A stretch of DNA of 64,000 bases from Streptococcus cuniculi (GCF_001921845.1 NZ_MSJM01000004.1:62001-126000), one strand, 5' to 3'; positions 1 to 11,409 are shown, counted from the stretch's first letter. Notes: generated by a model from the sequence alone, not told the origin. Made by a program: numbers and translations.

Positions 1-878
1 GCGGTTTTAAGCCCCGTCTCATGCGTTCCTCCGTCCTTGGTGCGGACATTGTTGACAAAAGACAGGATATTGTCTGAATAACCGTCATTGTACTGGAGGG
101 CCACTTCGACCTGAAATCCTCCCTCTTCCCCGTCAAAATACAGGACTGGGGTCAAGGTTTCCTTGTCTTCATTCAGATAGCTGACAAAGTCCTGGACACC
201 ATTTTCATAGTGGAACTGGCTTTCTTCGCCTGTCCGCTCATCTAGCAGGGTCAGGGTCACTTGCTTTAAGAGAAAGGCTGATTCGTTCAAGCGCTCGGCA
301 ATAGTATTGTACTTGAAATCGGTCGTTGAAAAAATGCTAGCATCTGGCATGAAGCGAACCTTGGTTCCCGATTTTGACTTGGGAGCCGTTCCGACCTTAT
401 CAAGACCTGTGACAGGTTTGCCACCATTTTCAAAACGCTGACGATAGACAGCTCCATCACGGGTAATTTCCACTTCCAACCAGCTAGAGAGGGCATTTAC
501 GACGGAAGAACCTACCCCGTGCAGCCCCCCTGAAGTCTTGTAGCCACCTTGGCCGAATTTTCCTCCAGCGTGAAGCACGGTGAAAATGACTTCTACCGTT
601 GGAATCCCCATCGCGTGCATGCCGACTGGCATTCCCCGTCCGTGGTCAGCAACACTAAGACTGCCGTCCTTATGAATGGTGACATCAATGCGATCTCCAA
701 ATCCTGATAGGGCTTCATCGACTGCATTGTCTACGATTTCCCAGACCAAATGATGGAGTCCTGCCCCGTCGGTCGAGCCGATATACATTCCGGGACGTTT
801 GCGAACCGCGTCCAGCCCTTCTAAGACCTGAATCGCGTCGTCATTGTAATTGTTAATGTTGATTTCCTTTTTTGCCAC
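1..878 (-). CDS. parE: DNA topoisomerase IV subunit B, N-terminal part (3' end outside window)
   Basis: Subunit B of topoisomerase IV, the ATPase half of the enzyme that decatenates daughter chromosomes with ParC. The visible 292 codons are the N-terminal GHKL ATPase and the start of the transducer domain. They include the [13 protein letters not shown] helix with the Mg-binding Asn, the [11 protein letters not shown] loop and the [17 protein letters not shown] lid. I start it at a GTG at 878 because a perfect AGGAGGTTCC ribosome site lies just upstream and the product then opens with the usual streptococcal AKKEINI. It is divergent from plsY, as in other streptococci. The family runs to about 650 residues, so more than half is cut off by the window edge. 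GyrB is the alternative; the plsY neighbour favours ParE. Confidence 0.95.
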   Translation of the reverse strand, partial: MAKKEININNYNDDAIQVLEGLDAVRKRPGMYIGSTDGAGLHHLVWEIVDNAVDEALSGFGDRIDVTIHKDGSLSVADHGRGMPVGMHAMGIPTVEVIFTVLHAGGKFGQGGYKTSGGLHGVGSSVVNALSSWLEVEITRDGAVYRQRFENGGKPVTGLDKVGTAPKSKSGTKVRFMPDASIFSTTDFKYNTIAERLNESAFLLKQVTLTLLDERTGEESQFHYENGVQDFVSYLNEDKETLTPVLYFDGEEGGFQVEVALQYNDGYSDNILSFVNNVRTKDGGTHETGLKT

Positions 879-1011
879 AAGGAACCTCCTGTGTTGTTCA
901 TCCTTACTATCTTACAGGTTTTTTGCTATTTTTGCAAATGGTGACCTTTTTCCGCTGTCACATTTTCCTCCAGATATTTTGGGCACTGAAATAGGTAATG
1001 GAGCGATTTCA

Positions 1012-1020
1012 TGGTATAAT
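1012..1020 (+). promoter_or_regulatory. Extended -10 promoter of plsY, probably leaderless
   Basis: TGGTATAAT is an ideal extended -10 box. It ends 6 nt before the ATG at 1027, so transcription should start at or within the start codon. There is no Shine-Dalgarno sequence between box and ATG and no good -35. Confidence 0.7.
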
Positions 1021-1026
1021 GGGGAT

Positions 1027-1671
1027 ATGATGAAAACGATGATACTTTTATTGATTGCTTATTTGCTGGGATCTATCCCGTCTGGCTTGTGGATTGGCCA
1101 CGTTTTTTTCCATAAAAATATCCGAGAATACGGCTCTGGCAATATCGGAACGACCAATACTTTCCGCGTTTTGGGAAAACAAGCTGGTATTGCGGTGTTT
1201 ATAGTGGACTTTTTAAAAGGTACCTTGGCGGTCTTGCTACCGATTTGGCTTCATGCTGAAGGGCTATCACCTGTCGTATTTGGCTTGGTTGCTGTACTGG
1301 GGCATACTTTTCCTATCTTTGCCCAATTCAAGGGCGGTAAGGCGGTTGCGACATCAGCTGGTATGCTCATGGGATTTGCCCCACTATTTTGCCTCTACCT
1401 CATCGTGATTTTTGCAGTCACGTTGTACATGACCTCTATGGTGTCCCTTTCAAGCGTTATCGGTGCTATCCTAGGCATGCTGGGAGCTCTGCTATTTCCA
1501 AGTATTGGCTTTCTCATTGATGGCTACGACCTCGTCTTTACCCTTGTTGTCCTCTTCTTAGGGAGCTTTGTCATTGTCCGCCATAAGGAAAATATCGAGC
1601 GGATTCTTAAAAAAGAGGAGAACCTAGTCCCATGGGGATTAAATCTTACGAAACAACATGCAAAAAGCTAA
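1027..1671 (+). CDS. plsY: Acyl-phosphate:glycerol-3-phosphate acyltransferase PlsY
   Basis: Integral membrane enzyme that moves an acyl chain from acyl-phosphate to glycerol-3-phosphate, the first step of phospholipid synthesis. The 214-residue product has the expected hydrophobic segments and the three family motifs: GSIPSG near residue 16, the [12 protein letters not shown] phosphate loop near 37 and [17 protein letters not shown] near 102, with the GKGVA-like glycine loop as GGKAVA. Length matches the streptococcal family. The frame is open further upstream, but family alignment starts at ATG 1027 or the adjacent ATG 1030. A -10 box lies 6 nt from ATG 1027, so translation from a leaderless message is likely. 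It converges on pyrC across a shared terminator. Confidence 0.93.
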   Translation: MMKTMILLLIAYLLGSIPSGLWIGHVFFHKNIREYGSGNIGTTNTFRVLGKQAGIAVFIVDFLKGTLAVLLPIWLHAEGLSPVVFGLVAVLGHTFPIFAQFKGGKAVATSAGMLMGFAPLFCLYLIVIFAVTLYMTSMVSLSSVIGAILGMLGALLFPSIGFLIDGYDLVFTLVVLFLGSFVIVRHKENIERILKKEENLVPWGLNLTKQHAKS

Positions 1672-1694
1672 GGAAGCACTTCCTTAGCTTTTTT
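1662..1694. terminator. Bidirectional terminator between plsY and pyrC
   Basis: An 11-bp stem (AGCTAAGGAAG, loop CAC, and its complement) flanked by A-tract and T-tract, so it can end both converging transcripts. Confidence 0.85.
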
Positions 1695-1695
1695 A

Positions 1696-2964
1696 TTATG
1701 CCTGATACACAACCCTGCCATCGCAAATCGTATAATGAACCTGTCCTTTTAGTCTTTCACCGACAAATGGAGAATTGCTAGCCTTCGATAGAAAATCAGG
1801 CGCGACGGTTCGCTCCTCGTCTGGTGCGAAAATCGTGATGTCTGCTGGACCGTTTTCTGCTAGGTAGCCCGCGTCAAACTGGTACAATTGAGCTGGATTG
1901 AGGGTCATTTTTTCCAATAACTCCATCAATGTCAAATGCCCTGCAGCCACCAGATAGGTCAAGCCGAGTGAGAGCGATGTTTCAAGGCCGGTCATGCCAG
2001 ACGGTGCCTGCGTAATATCTGCGACATTTTTCTCGTCCTGATGATGAGGAGCGTGGTCCGTGGCAATAACGGAAATGACACCTGATTTCAAGCCCTCGAT
2101 GACTGCTAAGCGGTCAGATTCAAGGCGCAAAGGCGGGTTCATCTTGGCATTGCTGCCTTGGGTCAGGAGCAGATTTTCCGTCTTTGAAAAATGCTGCGGT
2201 GCTACTTCTGCTGTGACCTGCGCACCTAATTGCTGGGCAAATTCCACCACCTTTACACTTTCTTCCTTGGACAAATGCTGGATATGAACGTGCGCCTTAG
2301 TCGCATAGGCAATCATGACATCACGCGCCACCATGCTATATTCGGCAAGACCTGTCGCACCGCAGACGTGAAAATGCTTGCGGGCAATCTCTTCATTAAG
2401 CCCCAGAATACCATTTAACTCTGGATCTTCTTCGTGGAGACTGATGAAGGTCCCTAATTTCTTGGCTTCTTCCATGGCTTCTCGTACCACTTTACTGCTG
2501 GTCAAAGGGATTCCATCATCTGAAAAACCAACGGCTCCCGCCGCCAATAACTGTTTAAACTCCGTCAGATGTTGGCCGTCAAAATTCTCTGTAATCGTTG
2601 CAACCGAGTGGATATGAATATCCTCGCGTCTAGCAGACGCCAAGACTTCCTCCAAGGTTTCAACTGTGGAAATGGTTGGACTGGTATTGGCCATCATGAC
2701 CACTCGGGTAAAGCCGCCAGCTGCTGCCGAAAGCGCCCCTGTGTGAATATCTTCCTTATGTGTCTGACCTGGCTCTCTAAAATGCACATGAATATCAATC
2801 AGACCAGGTGCCACCACCATGCCTGTCGCATCGATGACTTGGTCAGCTTGCACTTCAATCTTGTCTGCAATCTGAACGATTTTCTGGCCCTCAACCAAGA
2901 CATCGCAGACCTGATCAAAACCTGTTTTGGGGTCCATGACCCGACCGTTTTGGATAAGTAACAT
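1696..2964 (-). CDS. pyrC: Dihydroorotase PyrC
   Basis: Catalyses reversible ring closure of carbamoyl-aspartate to dihydroorotate, step three of pyrimidine synthesis, in the cytoplasm. The 422-residue amidohydrolase has the metal motif [10 protein letters not shown] near residue 57, later His residues in SLHEEDPE and HIQHLS, and the catalytic ATDHAPHH near 300. I start at ATG 2964 with AAGGAG upstream at 2972-2977; the frame is open to 3015 but that would overlap mutX and lacks a ribosome site. It is last in the ung-mutX-pyrC run. No PyrR loop is seen directly in front of it, unlike pyrF and pyrK. Confidence 0.94.
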   Translation of the reverse strand: MLLIQNGRVMDPKTGFDQVCDVLVEGQKIVQIADKIEVQADQVIDATGMVVAPGLIDIHVHFREPGQTHKEDIHTGALSAAAGGFTRVVMMANTSPTISTVETLEEVLASARREDIHIHSVATITENFDGQHLTEFKQLLAAGAVGFSDDGIPLTSSKVVREAMEEAKKLGTFISLHEEDPELNGILGLNEEIARKHFHVCGATGLAEYSMVARDVMIAYATKAHVHIQHLSKEESVKVVEFAQQLGAQVTAEVAPQHFSKTENLLLTQGSNAKMNPPLRLESDRLAVIEGLKSGVISVIATDHAPHHQDEKNVADITQAPSGMTGLETSLSLGLTYLVAAGHLTLMELLEKMTLNPAQLYQFDAGYLAENGPADITIFAPDEERTVAPDFLSKASNSPFVGERLKGQVHYTICDGRVVYQA

Positions 2965-2974
2965 CTTCTTCTCC

Positions 2975-3439
2975 TTATTCATAAAAATCCACGTGGCTGT
3001 CCACCAGCTCATCACCCTTATAGCTAAACTTGGCAGAAAAGAAGGGCTTGCCTTCTAAGAGCCAGGAGACAAAGGTGTGGTCCCCCTCCCAAGTGGGCTT
3101 TGATAGCACTTCTTCGTAAGGCACCCACTCAAGTGTGCCTTCGGCACAGTCAATAAGGTCTCCCTCAAACTCTGTTGCCGTAAAGACATAAGTATACCAG
3201 TCATGGTCTGGCGTAAATTCTGGAAAGGTGATAATGCCTTTCAAGACTGGCTTTGCGCGTAGGCCTGTTTCTTCAAGGATTTCGCGCACCGCGCATTCCT
3301 GCGGTGTCTCACCTGCCTCTAACTTGCCACCCACGCCAATCCACTTGCCGGCGTGGACATCATGTTCTTTTTTATTGCGGTGCAACAAGAGCAATTCTTT
3401 TCCATTGTCCAAATAACAAATCGTTGCTAATTTTACCAT
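2975..3439 (-). CDS. mutX: Nudix hydrolase MutX (8-oxo-dGTP diphosphatase type)
   Basis: Sanitises the nucleotide pool by hydrolysing oxidised dGTP. The 154-residue protein carries a complete Nudix box starting [14 protein letters not shown] and closing REILEETGL, roughly residues 36-60, and the conserved WYTYVF and THTFV-like segments of pneumococcal MutX. It lies 8 nt downstream of ung, so a base-excision enzyme and a pool-cleaning enzyme share one transcript. The ribosome site of pyrC lies at the end of this gene. Substrate is assigned by family similarity and neighbourhood, not shown by the sequence. Confidence 0.9.
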   Translation of the reverse strand: MVKLATICYLDNGKELLLLHRNKKEHDVHAGKWIGVGGKLEAGETPQECAVREILEETGLRAKPVLKGIITFPEFTPDHDWYTYVFTATEFEGDLIDCAEGTLEWVPYEEVLSKPTWEGDHTFVSWLLEGKPFFSAKFSYKGDELVDSHVDFYE

Positions 3440-3447
3440 GTTTTCTC

Positions 3448-4101
3448 CTACAAGAGCCAGTTAATGGGGTCTAGCCCCTTGCTTTCTAAAAAATGATTGG
3501 TACGTGAAAAGGGTCTACTGCCAAAAAATCCACGGTAGGCAGACAAAGGGCTTGGATGAGCAGACTCAATCACCAAATGGTGAGGATTGGTCACCAAGGC
3601 CTTTTTCTTGCGGGCATAGGAGCCCCAGAGAATAAAGACAACAGGGCTTTCTTTCTGATTGACCACCTTGATAATGGCATCCGTAAAGGGTTCCCAGATT
3701 TGTCCCGCATGACCATTGGCCTGTCCAGCAGGGACAGTTAGACTTGCATTTAATAGCAAAACTCCTTGTTCTGCCCACGGGGTCAAATCGTGTTGCGTTT
3801 TTTCACCCACATCATCTGCCAATTCTTTCAAAATATTTTGCAGAGACGGTGGTGCGGGCAAGTCATTTGGCACAGAGAAACTCAAGCCCTGCGCCTGCTT
3901 GGGGCCATGATAGGGGTCTTGTCCCAAAATGACCACCTTCACATCTTCCAAAGCTGTAGTCTGAATGGCGTTAAAGACCTTTTCTCTCGGAGGATAGACC
4001 ACACCTCGTCCATATACATAATCCAAAAATTGATTGATTTTTCCAAAATAGCCCTGCGGGAGCTCTTGTTTTATCAAATCATGCCAAGCTGAATGTTCCA
4101 T
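3448..4101 (-). CDS. ung: Uracil-DNA glycosylase
   Basis: Removes uracil from DNA as the first step of base excision repair. The 217-residue family 1 enzyme has the water-activating motif GQDPYHG near residue 61, the uracil-binding LLLNASLTV segment, and the DNA-intercalating [13 protein letters not shown] loop near 186. Its ATG overlaps the TAA of the upstream glycosyltransferase (TAATG at 4099-4103), so translation is probably coupled. Confidence 0.96.
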   Translation of the reverse strand: MEHSAWHDLIKQELPQGYFGKINQFLDYVYGRGVVYPPREKVFNAIQTTALEDVKVVILGQDPYHGPKQAQGLSFSVPNDLPAPPSLQNILKELADDVGEKTQHDLTPWAEQGVLLLNASLTVPAGQANGHAGQIWEPFTDAIIKVVNQKESPVVFILWGSYARKKKALVTNPHHLVIESAHPSPLSAYRGFFGSRPFSRTNHFLESKGLDPINWLL

Positions 4102-5036
4102 TAGTCCACCTTCTTCTTACTTTTTTCTTTCACGAGATAAATCGGACGTTTCTTGGTCTCTAGGAATACCTTGGACACATATTTTCCTAAAATTCCGATG
4201 GTCATCAACTGCAAGCCACCTAGGAATAAAATGATACAAATGGTGGAGGGCCAGCCGATGGTTGGATCCCCAAAAACAAGGGTTTTAATGACAATCACTA
4301 CCATCATCAAGAGAGATAAGAGGAAGGTCAAAAATCCCAAATAAGAGGCGATATTGAGTGGAACTTCTGAAAAGTTGATGATTCCTTCAATCGAGTAGGA
4401 CAAGAGTTTCCAGAAAGACCAGCTAGTTTCACCAGCCACACGCTCGACATTTTCATAGGGGAGGTATTCTGTCTCAAAGCCCACCCAAGCAAAGATGCCC
4501 TTTGAAAAGCGATTGTACTCGGAAACTTCTAGGATACCATCGACCATGTGACGGCGCATCAAGCGAAAATCACGCGCACCATCGACCACTTCAACCTGAC
4601 TAATCTTATTCATCACTTTGTAAAAGAGGGTTGCAAAGAAGCTCCGAATGGGAGGCTCCCCATCTCTGGTCACCCGGCGCGTTCCCACACAGTCCAAGTC
4701 CGCATTGATTTCTAACATGGCCTTCATTTCGATGAGCATTTCAGGCGGATCTTGCAAGTCCACATCCATGACCGTTACTAAATCCCCACTAGCTTCTTTG
4801 AGGCCTGCGTAGAGGGCTGCTTCTTTACCGAAATTCCGAGAAAAAGAGAGATACTGAACCGCCTCATCTTGACTGGCCAAGTTTCGTAAGACCTCCAAGG
4901 TCCTATCCTTTGAGCCGTCGTTGATGAAGAGGTATTCAAAGGTTTCCTCCATCTGCTCACGAATCTTTTCCATTTCCTGATAAAAGAGGGGGATTGCTTC
5001 TTCTTCATTGAAGCAAGGGACGATGACTGAAATCAT
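4101..5036 (-). CDS. Polyprenyl-phosphate glycosyltransferase (GT2, GtrB/GacI-like)
   Basis: A GT-A glycosyltransferase predicted to move a sugar from a nucleotide donor to undecaprenyl phosphate at the inner face of the membrane. The 311-residue protein has the GT2 fold from residue 2 ([11 protein letters not shown]), the DVDLQDPPE metal motif near 92, and two C-terminal membrane helices around 230-290, the layout of GtrB, ArnC and GacI. The next gene upstream is a polytopic GT-C-like protein whose stop overlaps this start by 4 nt. A lipid-linked sugar made here and used outside by that partner is the natural reading. The sugar and acceptor are unknown. Confidence 0.85.
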   Translation of the reverse strand: MISVIVPCFNEEEAIPLFYQEMEKIREQMEETFEYLFINDGSKDRTLEVLRNLASQDEAVQYLSFSRNFGKEAALYAGLKEASGDLVTVMDVDLQDPPEMLIEMKAMLEINADLDCVGTRRVTRDGEPPIRSFFATLFYKVMNKISQVEVVDGARDFRLMRRHMVDGILEVSEYNRFSKGIFAWVGFETEYLPYENVERVAGETSWSFWKLLSYSIEGIINFSEVPLNIASYLGFLTFLLSLLMMVVIVIKTLVFGDPTIGWPSTICIILFLGGLQLMTIGILGKYVSKVFLETKKRPIYLVKEKSKKKVD

Positions 5037-6520
5037 AGTTTCCTTTCCTTTTGGTAAATCGTTACTAAGCCAAGGCTTGATAGGAGCAAGATTTGCGGGA
5101 AAAATTGCAGGAGATAGCGGGTCTTTCCTCCCTCAAAAATCATGAGGAATAGGAGACCGCCAAAGATGGCAAGGCTTAAAAAATTCAGCGTGTCATCTGC
5201 ACGATAGCGTCTAACCGCTGCAAATAATCCGACCGCTACAAGCAACCAGACAACCTGCTTAACCACTTGATAATAATGATAATATTTCCCATCATACTGG
5301 ATAATCGTTTGACGAACCGCCTCAGCAAATGCGTTCTTTTCTGTATAGGCATAGAGCGGGGAAACGAGTGGCGTTTTTTCATCTTCAGGCTCTCGGTAAA
5401 GCCAGTTGAGAGAGCCATCGTACAAGGTCTGCGCTAACTTGTATTCGAGATGCTGGGCAAATGTCAGCGCTGTATAGCTTCTTAGTCTGCGCTTGATTTC
5501 CTTGAGTTCATTTTCTGTGGCAAACATGCCATTGTTATACTCCTCACGCTTGTCGGGTTCGACATAGAGCAATAGGCCTTCTTTCATATCTTCTTGGTCT
5601 GTTCCTGAATAGGTCAAGCCCAGATTGATAAAGGTCGTCAGGCTCTTTGCCAAGGTCTCATCGCGGACAATCGTGACTTCTTGCTGATGATAGATGGCAA
5701 CCGTTAACCCAGCAAACACCAAGCCAAAACTAGCAACAAAGACTGCCATATAATGGACAAACTTCTTCCATTTTCCTTTCAAAAACAAGACCATCGCAAA
5801 GGCAATGACAATGATTAGCGCTGTTGGTCGAAAGACGGTTGCAATCGCAGTAACCAAGCCGAGCAAGCAGAGACGTTGATTGGCTTTCTGCTCTTCTTTG
5901 AGCAAGGCGACCATCAAGTACAACTGTCCTGCTAAAAACGGAAGCGAGGTGATGTCTGTATAGGTCTGAATGACATAGGGCGAAAAGCCTAGCAAGCAAA
6001 GATAGAGGCTAAATAGACTGTCTGCCACCTGCTGACTGAAAAAGTCACGCCCTGTTCGGTAGAGGATATAGGCTGTTCCATTGATATACATCATTCCCAG
6101 AAGCTGCAAGACCCAGAGCGCTGAAAAGCCGAATAGATGATAGAGGCTGCGCGCATACAAGAACACGGGCAGATTATTGGGATTACGTGTCAGATAGTTG
6201 GAAATAGACTCTTCCCCTATCATCTCTAAAGCCCCTGTAATGACCACAGCTGCATCCCGTCTGACTAGTAAGTTGGCTGATACAATCACCACGAGTTGAA
6301 AGACTATCGCTATAAAGACCAGCCCCTTCTTATGCGCCATCGCAAACCGGTAGGCCTTTACAAGCGCCTCTTTCTGCTGCACGAGCAAGACAAGCACGAT
6401 GGCTAAGCTATAGAGAAACAGTCTTGGAAAATGTCCTAATTCCTGGGCAACTACCACCAACCAAAACAGGGTAATCAGCCACATGCTTTTTTGGATAAAC
6501 TTAAAAAACAACTGATACAT
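5033..6520 (-). CDS. Polytopic membrane protein, probable GT-C glycosyltransferase
   Basis: The 495-residue protein has about ten or more hydrophobic segments, a short cytoplasmic N-terminus and a soluble loop around residues 310-400, the general plan of GT-C enzymes that take sugar from a polyprenyl phosphate. RNPNNLPVF near residue 113 lies in the first external loop area, where these enzymes keep catalytic acids; I cannot point to the acid with certainty. It opens the operon with the GtrB-like gene, ung, mutX and pyrC. Its ATG lies 7 nt after a TATAAT box with no ribosome site, so the message may be leaderless. Target polymer unknown; wall teichoic or rhamnan decoration is possible. Confidence 0.7.
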   Translation of the reverse strand: MYQLFFKFIQKSMWLITLFWLVVVAQELGHFPRLFLYSLAIVLVLLVQQKEALVKAYRFAMAHKKGLVFIAIVFQLVVIVSANLLVRRDAAVVITGALEMIGEESISNYLTRNPNNLPVFLYARSLYHLFGFSALWVLQLLGMMYINGTAYILYRTGRDFFSQQVADSLFSLYLCLLGFSPYVIQTYTDITSLPFLAGQLYLMVALLKEEQKANQRLCLLGLVTAIATVFRPTALIIVIAFAMVLFLKGKWKKFVHYMAVFVASFGLVFAGLTVAIYHQQEVTIVRDETLAKSLTTFINLGLTYSGTDQEDMKEGLLLYVEPDKREEYNNGMFATENELKEIKRRLRSYTALTFAQHLEYKLAQTLYDGSLNWLYREPEDEKTPLVSPLYAYTEKNAFAEAVRQTIIQYDGKYYHYYQVVKQVVWLLVAVGLFAAVRRYRADDTLNFLSLAIFGGLLFLMIFEGGKTRYLLQFFPQILLLSSLGLVTIYQKERKL

Positions 6521-6527
6521 ACAGCCT

Positions 6528-6536
6528 ATTATAGCA
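6528..6536 (-). promoter_or_regulatory. Extended -10 promoter of the GT-C/ung/pyrC operon
   Basis: On the minus strand the sequence reads TGCTATAAT, then 7 nt, then the ATG at 6520. No Shine-Dalgarno sequence fits between them. Confidence 0.7.
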
Positions 6537-6563
6537 TGTTCGCCAAAAGATTTCTATTCTTAC

Positions 6564-6610
6564 AAAAAAAGAGGGGAAGCCTCGCTCGCTGCTTGTTCCT
6601 CACTCTTTTT
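6564..6610. terminator. Terminator after pyrE
   Basis: An imperfect stem (GAGGGGAAGC opposite GCTTGTTCCTCACTC) bordered by a 7-nt A run and a 5-nt T run. On the minus strand it sits just behind pyrE. Confidence 0.65.
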
Positions 6611-6622
6611 CGCAAGACTAGC

Positions 6623-7252
6623 CTAGTCCTGCCACGTTTCTTGGTTTTCTTTAAACTTCTTCAACAAGGTCAAGCCATCTGCATTGATATAGCCTTGAAC
6701 TTTGGCCACCTTGATGAGTTCGCTGTAATTTGACAAGGTTACCAATTTCACACCAGCCTGTTCAAAGTTGGCATCTGCCTTTGGCAATTCGTAGGTGAAA
6801 ATGGCCACCACGCCTAAGACATCTGCGCCCTCACGTTCTGCTGCTGCCACTGCATCTAGCACAGAGCCACCTGTCGAAATCAAATCTTCAATCACGACCA
6901 TCTTTTGTCCCTTGACAATGCGACCTTCTACCTGATTCCCAGCCCCATGGTCTTTAGGCTTACTACGGATATAGGCAAAGGGCAAATTCATGCGGTCTGC
7001 AATAATCGCACCGTGGGGAATTCCTGCGGTTGCAGTTCCTGCAATCACTTCCACTTCTGGGAAAGACTCTTTGATTTTCTCCACAAAGCCGTCTTCAATC
7101 AAGGTACGCGTATCTGGATAAGAAAGCGTAATACGGTTGTCTGTATAAATCGGTGATTTAATTCCTGAAGCCCATGTGAAGGGTTCTTCTGGCTGAAGAT
7201 AGACCGCCTTAATATCGAGCAAGTGTGCTGCAATTTCTCTTGATAATGTCAT
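6623..7252 (-). CDS. pyrE: Orotate phosphoribosyltransferase
   Basis: Joins orotate to PRPP to give OMP. The 209-residue protein has the type I phosphoribosyltransferase PRPP loop [15 protein letters not shown] around residue 119, and the [10 protein letters not shown] catalytic flexible loop around 93. A clear AAGGAG stands before the ATG. It lies downstream of pyrF but is separated from it by about 220 nt containing a 102-bp repeat element, so cotranscription with pyrF is plausible but not certain. No PyrR loop is visible immediately upstream. Confidence 0.95.
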   Translation of the reverse strand: MTLSREIAAHLLDIKAVYLQPEEPFTWASGIKSPIYTDNRITLSYPDTRTLIEDGFVEKIKESFPEVEVIAGTATAGIPHGAIIADRMNLPFAYIRSKPKDHGAGNQVEGRIVKGQKMVVIEDLISTGGSVLDAVAAAEREGADVLGVVAIFTYELPKADANFEQAGVKLVTLSNYSELIKVAKVQGYINADGLTLLKKFKENQETWQD

Positions 7253-7335
7253 CTGGTACTCCTTTTATTCTTTTGTGATAATAGTTGACAAATAGTATAT
7301 AGTGGATAGCTACAGATAGAACTAGCGTTCATCAA

Positions 7336-7437
7336 TACTCTATAAAAATCAAAATCTGACTAGGCAACGAAATCGTAGCTAGAACTGAAGTTCAGCAAGG
7401 TGAGTTAACGACGTCAGGTTTTGATTTTTGACGAGTA
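7336..7437. repeat. RUP-like 102-bp repeat, copy 1
   Basis: A 102-bp unit whose ends are inverted: TACTCTATAAAAATCAAAA at one end, and at the other the complement of TACTCGTCAAAAATCAAAA. A second copy of the same length lies inverted at 58705-58806. Size, terminal TACTC repeats and intergenic position resemble the RUP elements of S. pneumoniae, which are thought to be moved in trans by an IS630-type transposase. None is present in the window. It separates pyrF from pyrE. Confidence 0.8.
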
Positions 7438-7475
7438 AAAGCGACTTAACGATGTCCTAACCTTTATTCAATTCA

Positions 7476-8171
7476 CTATAGTTGATTCCACTCTTTGTAA
7501 ATTTCTCTGTAAGCCGCTACAGGGTCTGTTGCCTGCGTGATAGGACGACCTACGACAATATAGTCGCTTCCAATTCGGTAAGCATCTGCGGGGCTGACGA
7601 CACGTTTCTGGTCACCTGCCGCAGCGCCTTGCGGACGAATACCCGGTGTCAAGCAGATAAAGTCATCAGAAGTCACTTGTTTGATGGCTGCGGCTTCTTG
7701 GGCAGAGCAGACAACACCGTCCAAACCCGCTTCATAGGTTTTTTGCGCATAGTGCAACACAGACTCTTTCAGACTACTTTGAATGTTTTGGTAGTCTCGC
7801 ATCTGCTCTTCCGAGGTAGACGTCAGCTGGGTGACCGCAATGAGCTTGGCGCTATCTCCCAAGCCGCGTTTGGCAGCCTTCATCATCTCCACACCACCTG
7901 CTGCGTGGACGTTGGTCATATCCACTCCAAAATCTGCCAAGACCCGCATGGCGGACTCCACCGTATTTGGAATATCATGCAGTTTCAAATCTAGGAAAAT
8001 GCTATGCCCCAAACGCTTGATATAGGCGAGCATTTCAGGCCCGACAGCATAATACAATTCCATGCCAACCTTGACATACAAGCGCTCATCGCTTGGAAAA
8101 AGCGCTAGAAAATCCTTGACTTGCTCAAAATTAGGAAAATCAAGTGCAATGACTGGTCGTTCTTCTCTCAT
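7476..8171 (-). CDS. pyrF: Orotidine 5'-phosphate decarboxylase
   Basis: Converts OMP to UMP, the last step of de novo pyrimidine synthesis. The 231-residue barrel has ALDFPN at the N-terminus, the catalytic [12 protein letters not shown] motif near residue 60 with the Lys-Asp charged network, and the phosphate-binding GIRPQG and IVVGRPIT segments near the end. It is preceded by a promoter, a PyrR-binding loop and a terminator, so expression should fall when UMP is plentiful. Confidence 0.96.
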   Translation of the reverse strand: MREERPVIALDFPNFEQVKDFLALFPSDERLYVKVGMELYYAVGPEMLAYIKRLGHSIFLDLKLHDIPNTVESAMRVLADFGVDMTNVHAAGGVEMMKAAKRGLGDSAKLIAVTQLTSTSEEQMRDYQNIQSSLKESVLHYAQKTYEAGLDGVVCSAQEAAAIKQVTSDDFICLTPGIRPQGAAAGDQKRVVSPADAYRIGSDYIVVGRPITQATDPVAAYREIYKEWNQL

Positions 8172-8190
8172 TCAATGGTTCCTTTCTACA

Positions 8191-8290
8191 AAAAATAACC
8201 TTGCCTAACTAGACAAGGTTGCACGAAAAGAAGGGCTAATCCCTACTTTTACCATGAACACCTTTCTAGCCTCTCTGGACTTAGTTAAAG
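8191..8290 (-). promoter_or_regulatory. PyrR-dependent attenuator of pyrF
   Basis: On the transcript, AGTCCAGAGAGGCT (8269-8282) matches the PyrR-binding loop consensus. About 50 nt later comes a terminator stem (AACCTTG... / ...CAAGGTT, 8198-8221) with a six-U run, just before the pyrF ribosome site. PyrR with UMP should favour the terminator. Confidence 0.85.
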
Positions 8291-8324
8291 GGGTTAATCC
8301 GTTATTCCAATTTTCTTATCCCTA

Positions 8325-8353
8325 TTTTACTCATTTATCTGACGATTGTCAAC
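8325..8353 (-). promoter_or_regulatory. Promoter of pyrF
   Basis: TTGACA (8348-8353), a 17-nt spacer and TAAAAT (8325-8330) on the minus strand, about 40 nt ahead of the PyrR loop. Confidence 0.85.
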
Positions 8354-8363
8354 TGCTACCCTG

Positions 8364-10093
<1,730 letters not shown>

Positions 10094-10105
10094 GCTTCCT
10101 CCTAC

Positions 10106-10330
10106 AAAAAATAACCCTGCCACAGGCAAGGTTACACGAAAAGAACGAGCGCTCCAGCAATCCCTCCTTGTCCGACACGCCTGTCATAGCTGATGACAGC
10201 AGGGTGCCAGATAGCCTAAAATCGCCTAGCCTCTTAGAACCTGTATTTATAAGCTCCCGATTAAAATGACTTCGCTTATAAATATAGGTGCTTAATATCT
10301 GATTTCGCCTTTTTTGCCTCTCTGGACTCA
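10106..10330 (-). promoter_or_regulatory. PyrR-dependent attenuator of pyrK-pyrD with an inserted hairpin
   Basis: The leader carries a PyrR loop, AGTCCAGAGAGGC, at about 10316-10328, and a terminator at 10106-10133 (AACCTTGCC opposite GGCAGGGTT, then six U) right before the pyrK ribosome site. Between them lies about 130 nt more than in the pyrF leader, including a 16-nt near-perfect inverted repeat, ACCTGTATTTATAAGC at 10239-10254 and its partner at 10274-10289. Confidence 0.82.
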
Positions 10331-10352
10331 ATTAAAGGTTTTGTTATTCTGC

Positions 10353-10381
10353 ATTATACATTTTTCGCCTTTTTTTGTCAA
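10353..10381 (-). promoter_or_regulatory. Promoter of pyrK-pyrD
   Basis: TTGACA (10376-10381), 17 nt, TATAAT (10353-10358) on the minus strand: a consensus promoter. It is back to back with the cpsY promoter, so the two -35/-10 regions overlap. Confidence 0.9.
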
Positions 10382-10385
10382 ATCA

Positions 10386-10394
10386 TGATACAAT
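10386..10394 (+). promoter_or_regulatory. Extended -10 promoter of cpsY, probably leaderless
   Basis: TGATACAAT ends 6 nt before the ATG at 10401, and no Shine-Dalgarno sequence lies between. It overlaps the -35 region of the divergent pyrK promoter. Confidence 0.65.
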
Positions 10395-10400
10395 AGAAAT

Positions 10401-11312
10401 ATGAGAATCCAACAATTACACTACATTATTAAAATTGCTGAAACAGGCAGTATGAATGAAGCTGCCAAGCAGTTGTTCATCACCCAGCCTAGCTTATCAA
10501 ATGCCGTCCGTGATTTGGAAAAAGAGATGGGCATTGAGATTTTCTACCGCAATCCCAAGGGCATTACGCTCACCAGAGACGGGATGGAATTTCTCTCCTA
10601 TGCCCGTCAGGTCGTTGAGCAAACGGAACTTCTGGAAGAACGCTATAAAAATCCCGGTGCCAAGCGCCAGCTCTTTAGCGTGTCTTCCCAGCACTACGCC
10701 TTTGTCGTCAACGCCTTTGTGTCTCTCCTAAAGGAGACTGACATGGAAGATTACGAGCTCTTCCTGCGGGAAACACGGACTTGGGAAATCATCGATGACG
10801 TCAAGAACTTCCGCTCTGAAATCGGCGTCCTCTTTCTCAACAATTTTAACCGCGATGTCCTGCTCAAGATGCTCGATGACCACCGCTTGAGCCACACCCA
10901 CCTCTTTACGGCAAGACCCCATGTCTTTGTCAGTAAGACCAACCCTCTAGCTCAAAAGTCATTGATTACATTAGATGACTTGGCTGATTTTCCCTATCTA
11001 AGCTATGAACAAGGGATTCACAACTCCTTCTATTTTTCAGAGGAGATTCTCTCACAGGAACACCACAAAAAATCAATCGTCGTGTCCGACCGCGCCACCC
11101 TCTTTAATCTCCTGATCGGACTAAATGGCTACACCATTGCCACAGGGATTTTGAATTCCAACTTAAACGGAGACAATATCGTGTCAATTCCGCTGGACTA
11201 CGATGATGAGATTGAGTTGGTCTATATCCAGCACGAAAAAACCATTCTCTCTGAAATGGGGGAAAAATTTATCAACTACCTGCTAGATGAAGTCAAATTT
11301 GATGCTAGCTAG
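10401..11312 (+). CDS. cpsY: LysR-family regulator, CpsY/MtaR type
   Basis: A 303-residue LysR-type transcription factor. The N-terminal winged helix-turn-helix spans residues 1-60 (AETGSMNEAAKQLFITQPSLSNAV), followed by the linker helix and the effector domain. Full-length similarity to streptococcal CpsY/MtaR is strong by eye, including the FVVNAFVSLLK and SVVSDRATLFNL-like blocks. In S. agalactiae MtaR controls methionine uptake, and in S. iniae CpsY affects capsule and immune evasion; whether this copy does either is inference. It is divergent from pyrK with overlapping promoters, so it could also influence pyrK-pyrD. The start agrees with the family and lies 6 nt from a -10 box. Confidence 0.88.
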   Translation: MRIQQLHYIIKIAETGSMNEAAKQLFITQPSLSNAVRDLEKEMGIEIFYRNPKGITLTRDGMEFLSYARQVVEQTELLEERYKNPGAKRQLFSVSSQHYAFVVNAFVSLLKETDMEDYELFLRETRTWEIIDDVKNFRSEIGVLFLNNFNRDVLLKMLDDHRLSHTHLFTARPHVFVSKTNPLAQKSLITLDDLADFPYLSYEQGIHNSFYFSEEILSQEHHKKSIVVSDRATLFNLLIGLNGYTIATGILNSNLNGDNIVSIPLDYDDEIELVYIQHEKTILSEMGEKFINYLLDEVKFDAS

Positions 11313-11395
11313 GCAGAAACCAGTTGCAAAAAACCTTTTTAAACATAGTGAAAGCGTAGTGCAAGAAAAAGTGAAAGTCAATCAATTTTTCTTTC

Positions 11396-11409
11396 GGAAA
11401 ACGCTTCCA
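11396..11409. promoter_or_regulatory. cre-like site at the glg promoter
   Basis: On the minus strand TGGAAGCGTTTTCC fits the CcpA operator consensus TGNAANCGNTNNCA except for the last base. It overlaps the -35 region (TTCCAT, 11405-11410) of the glgC promoter, a position expected for carbon catabolite repression. Confidence 0.55.
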
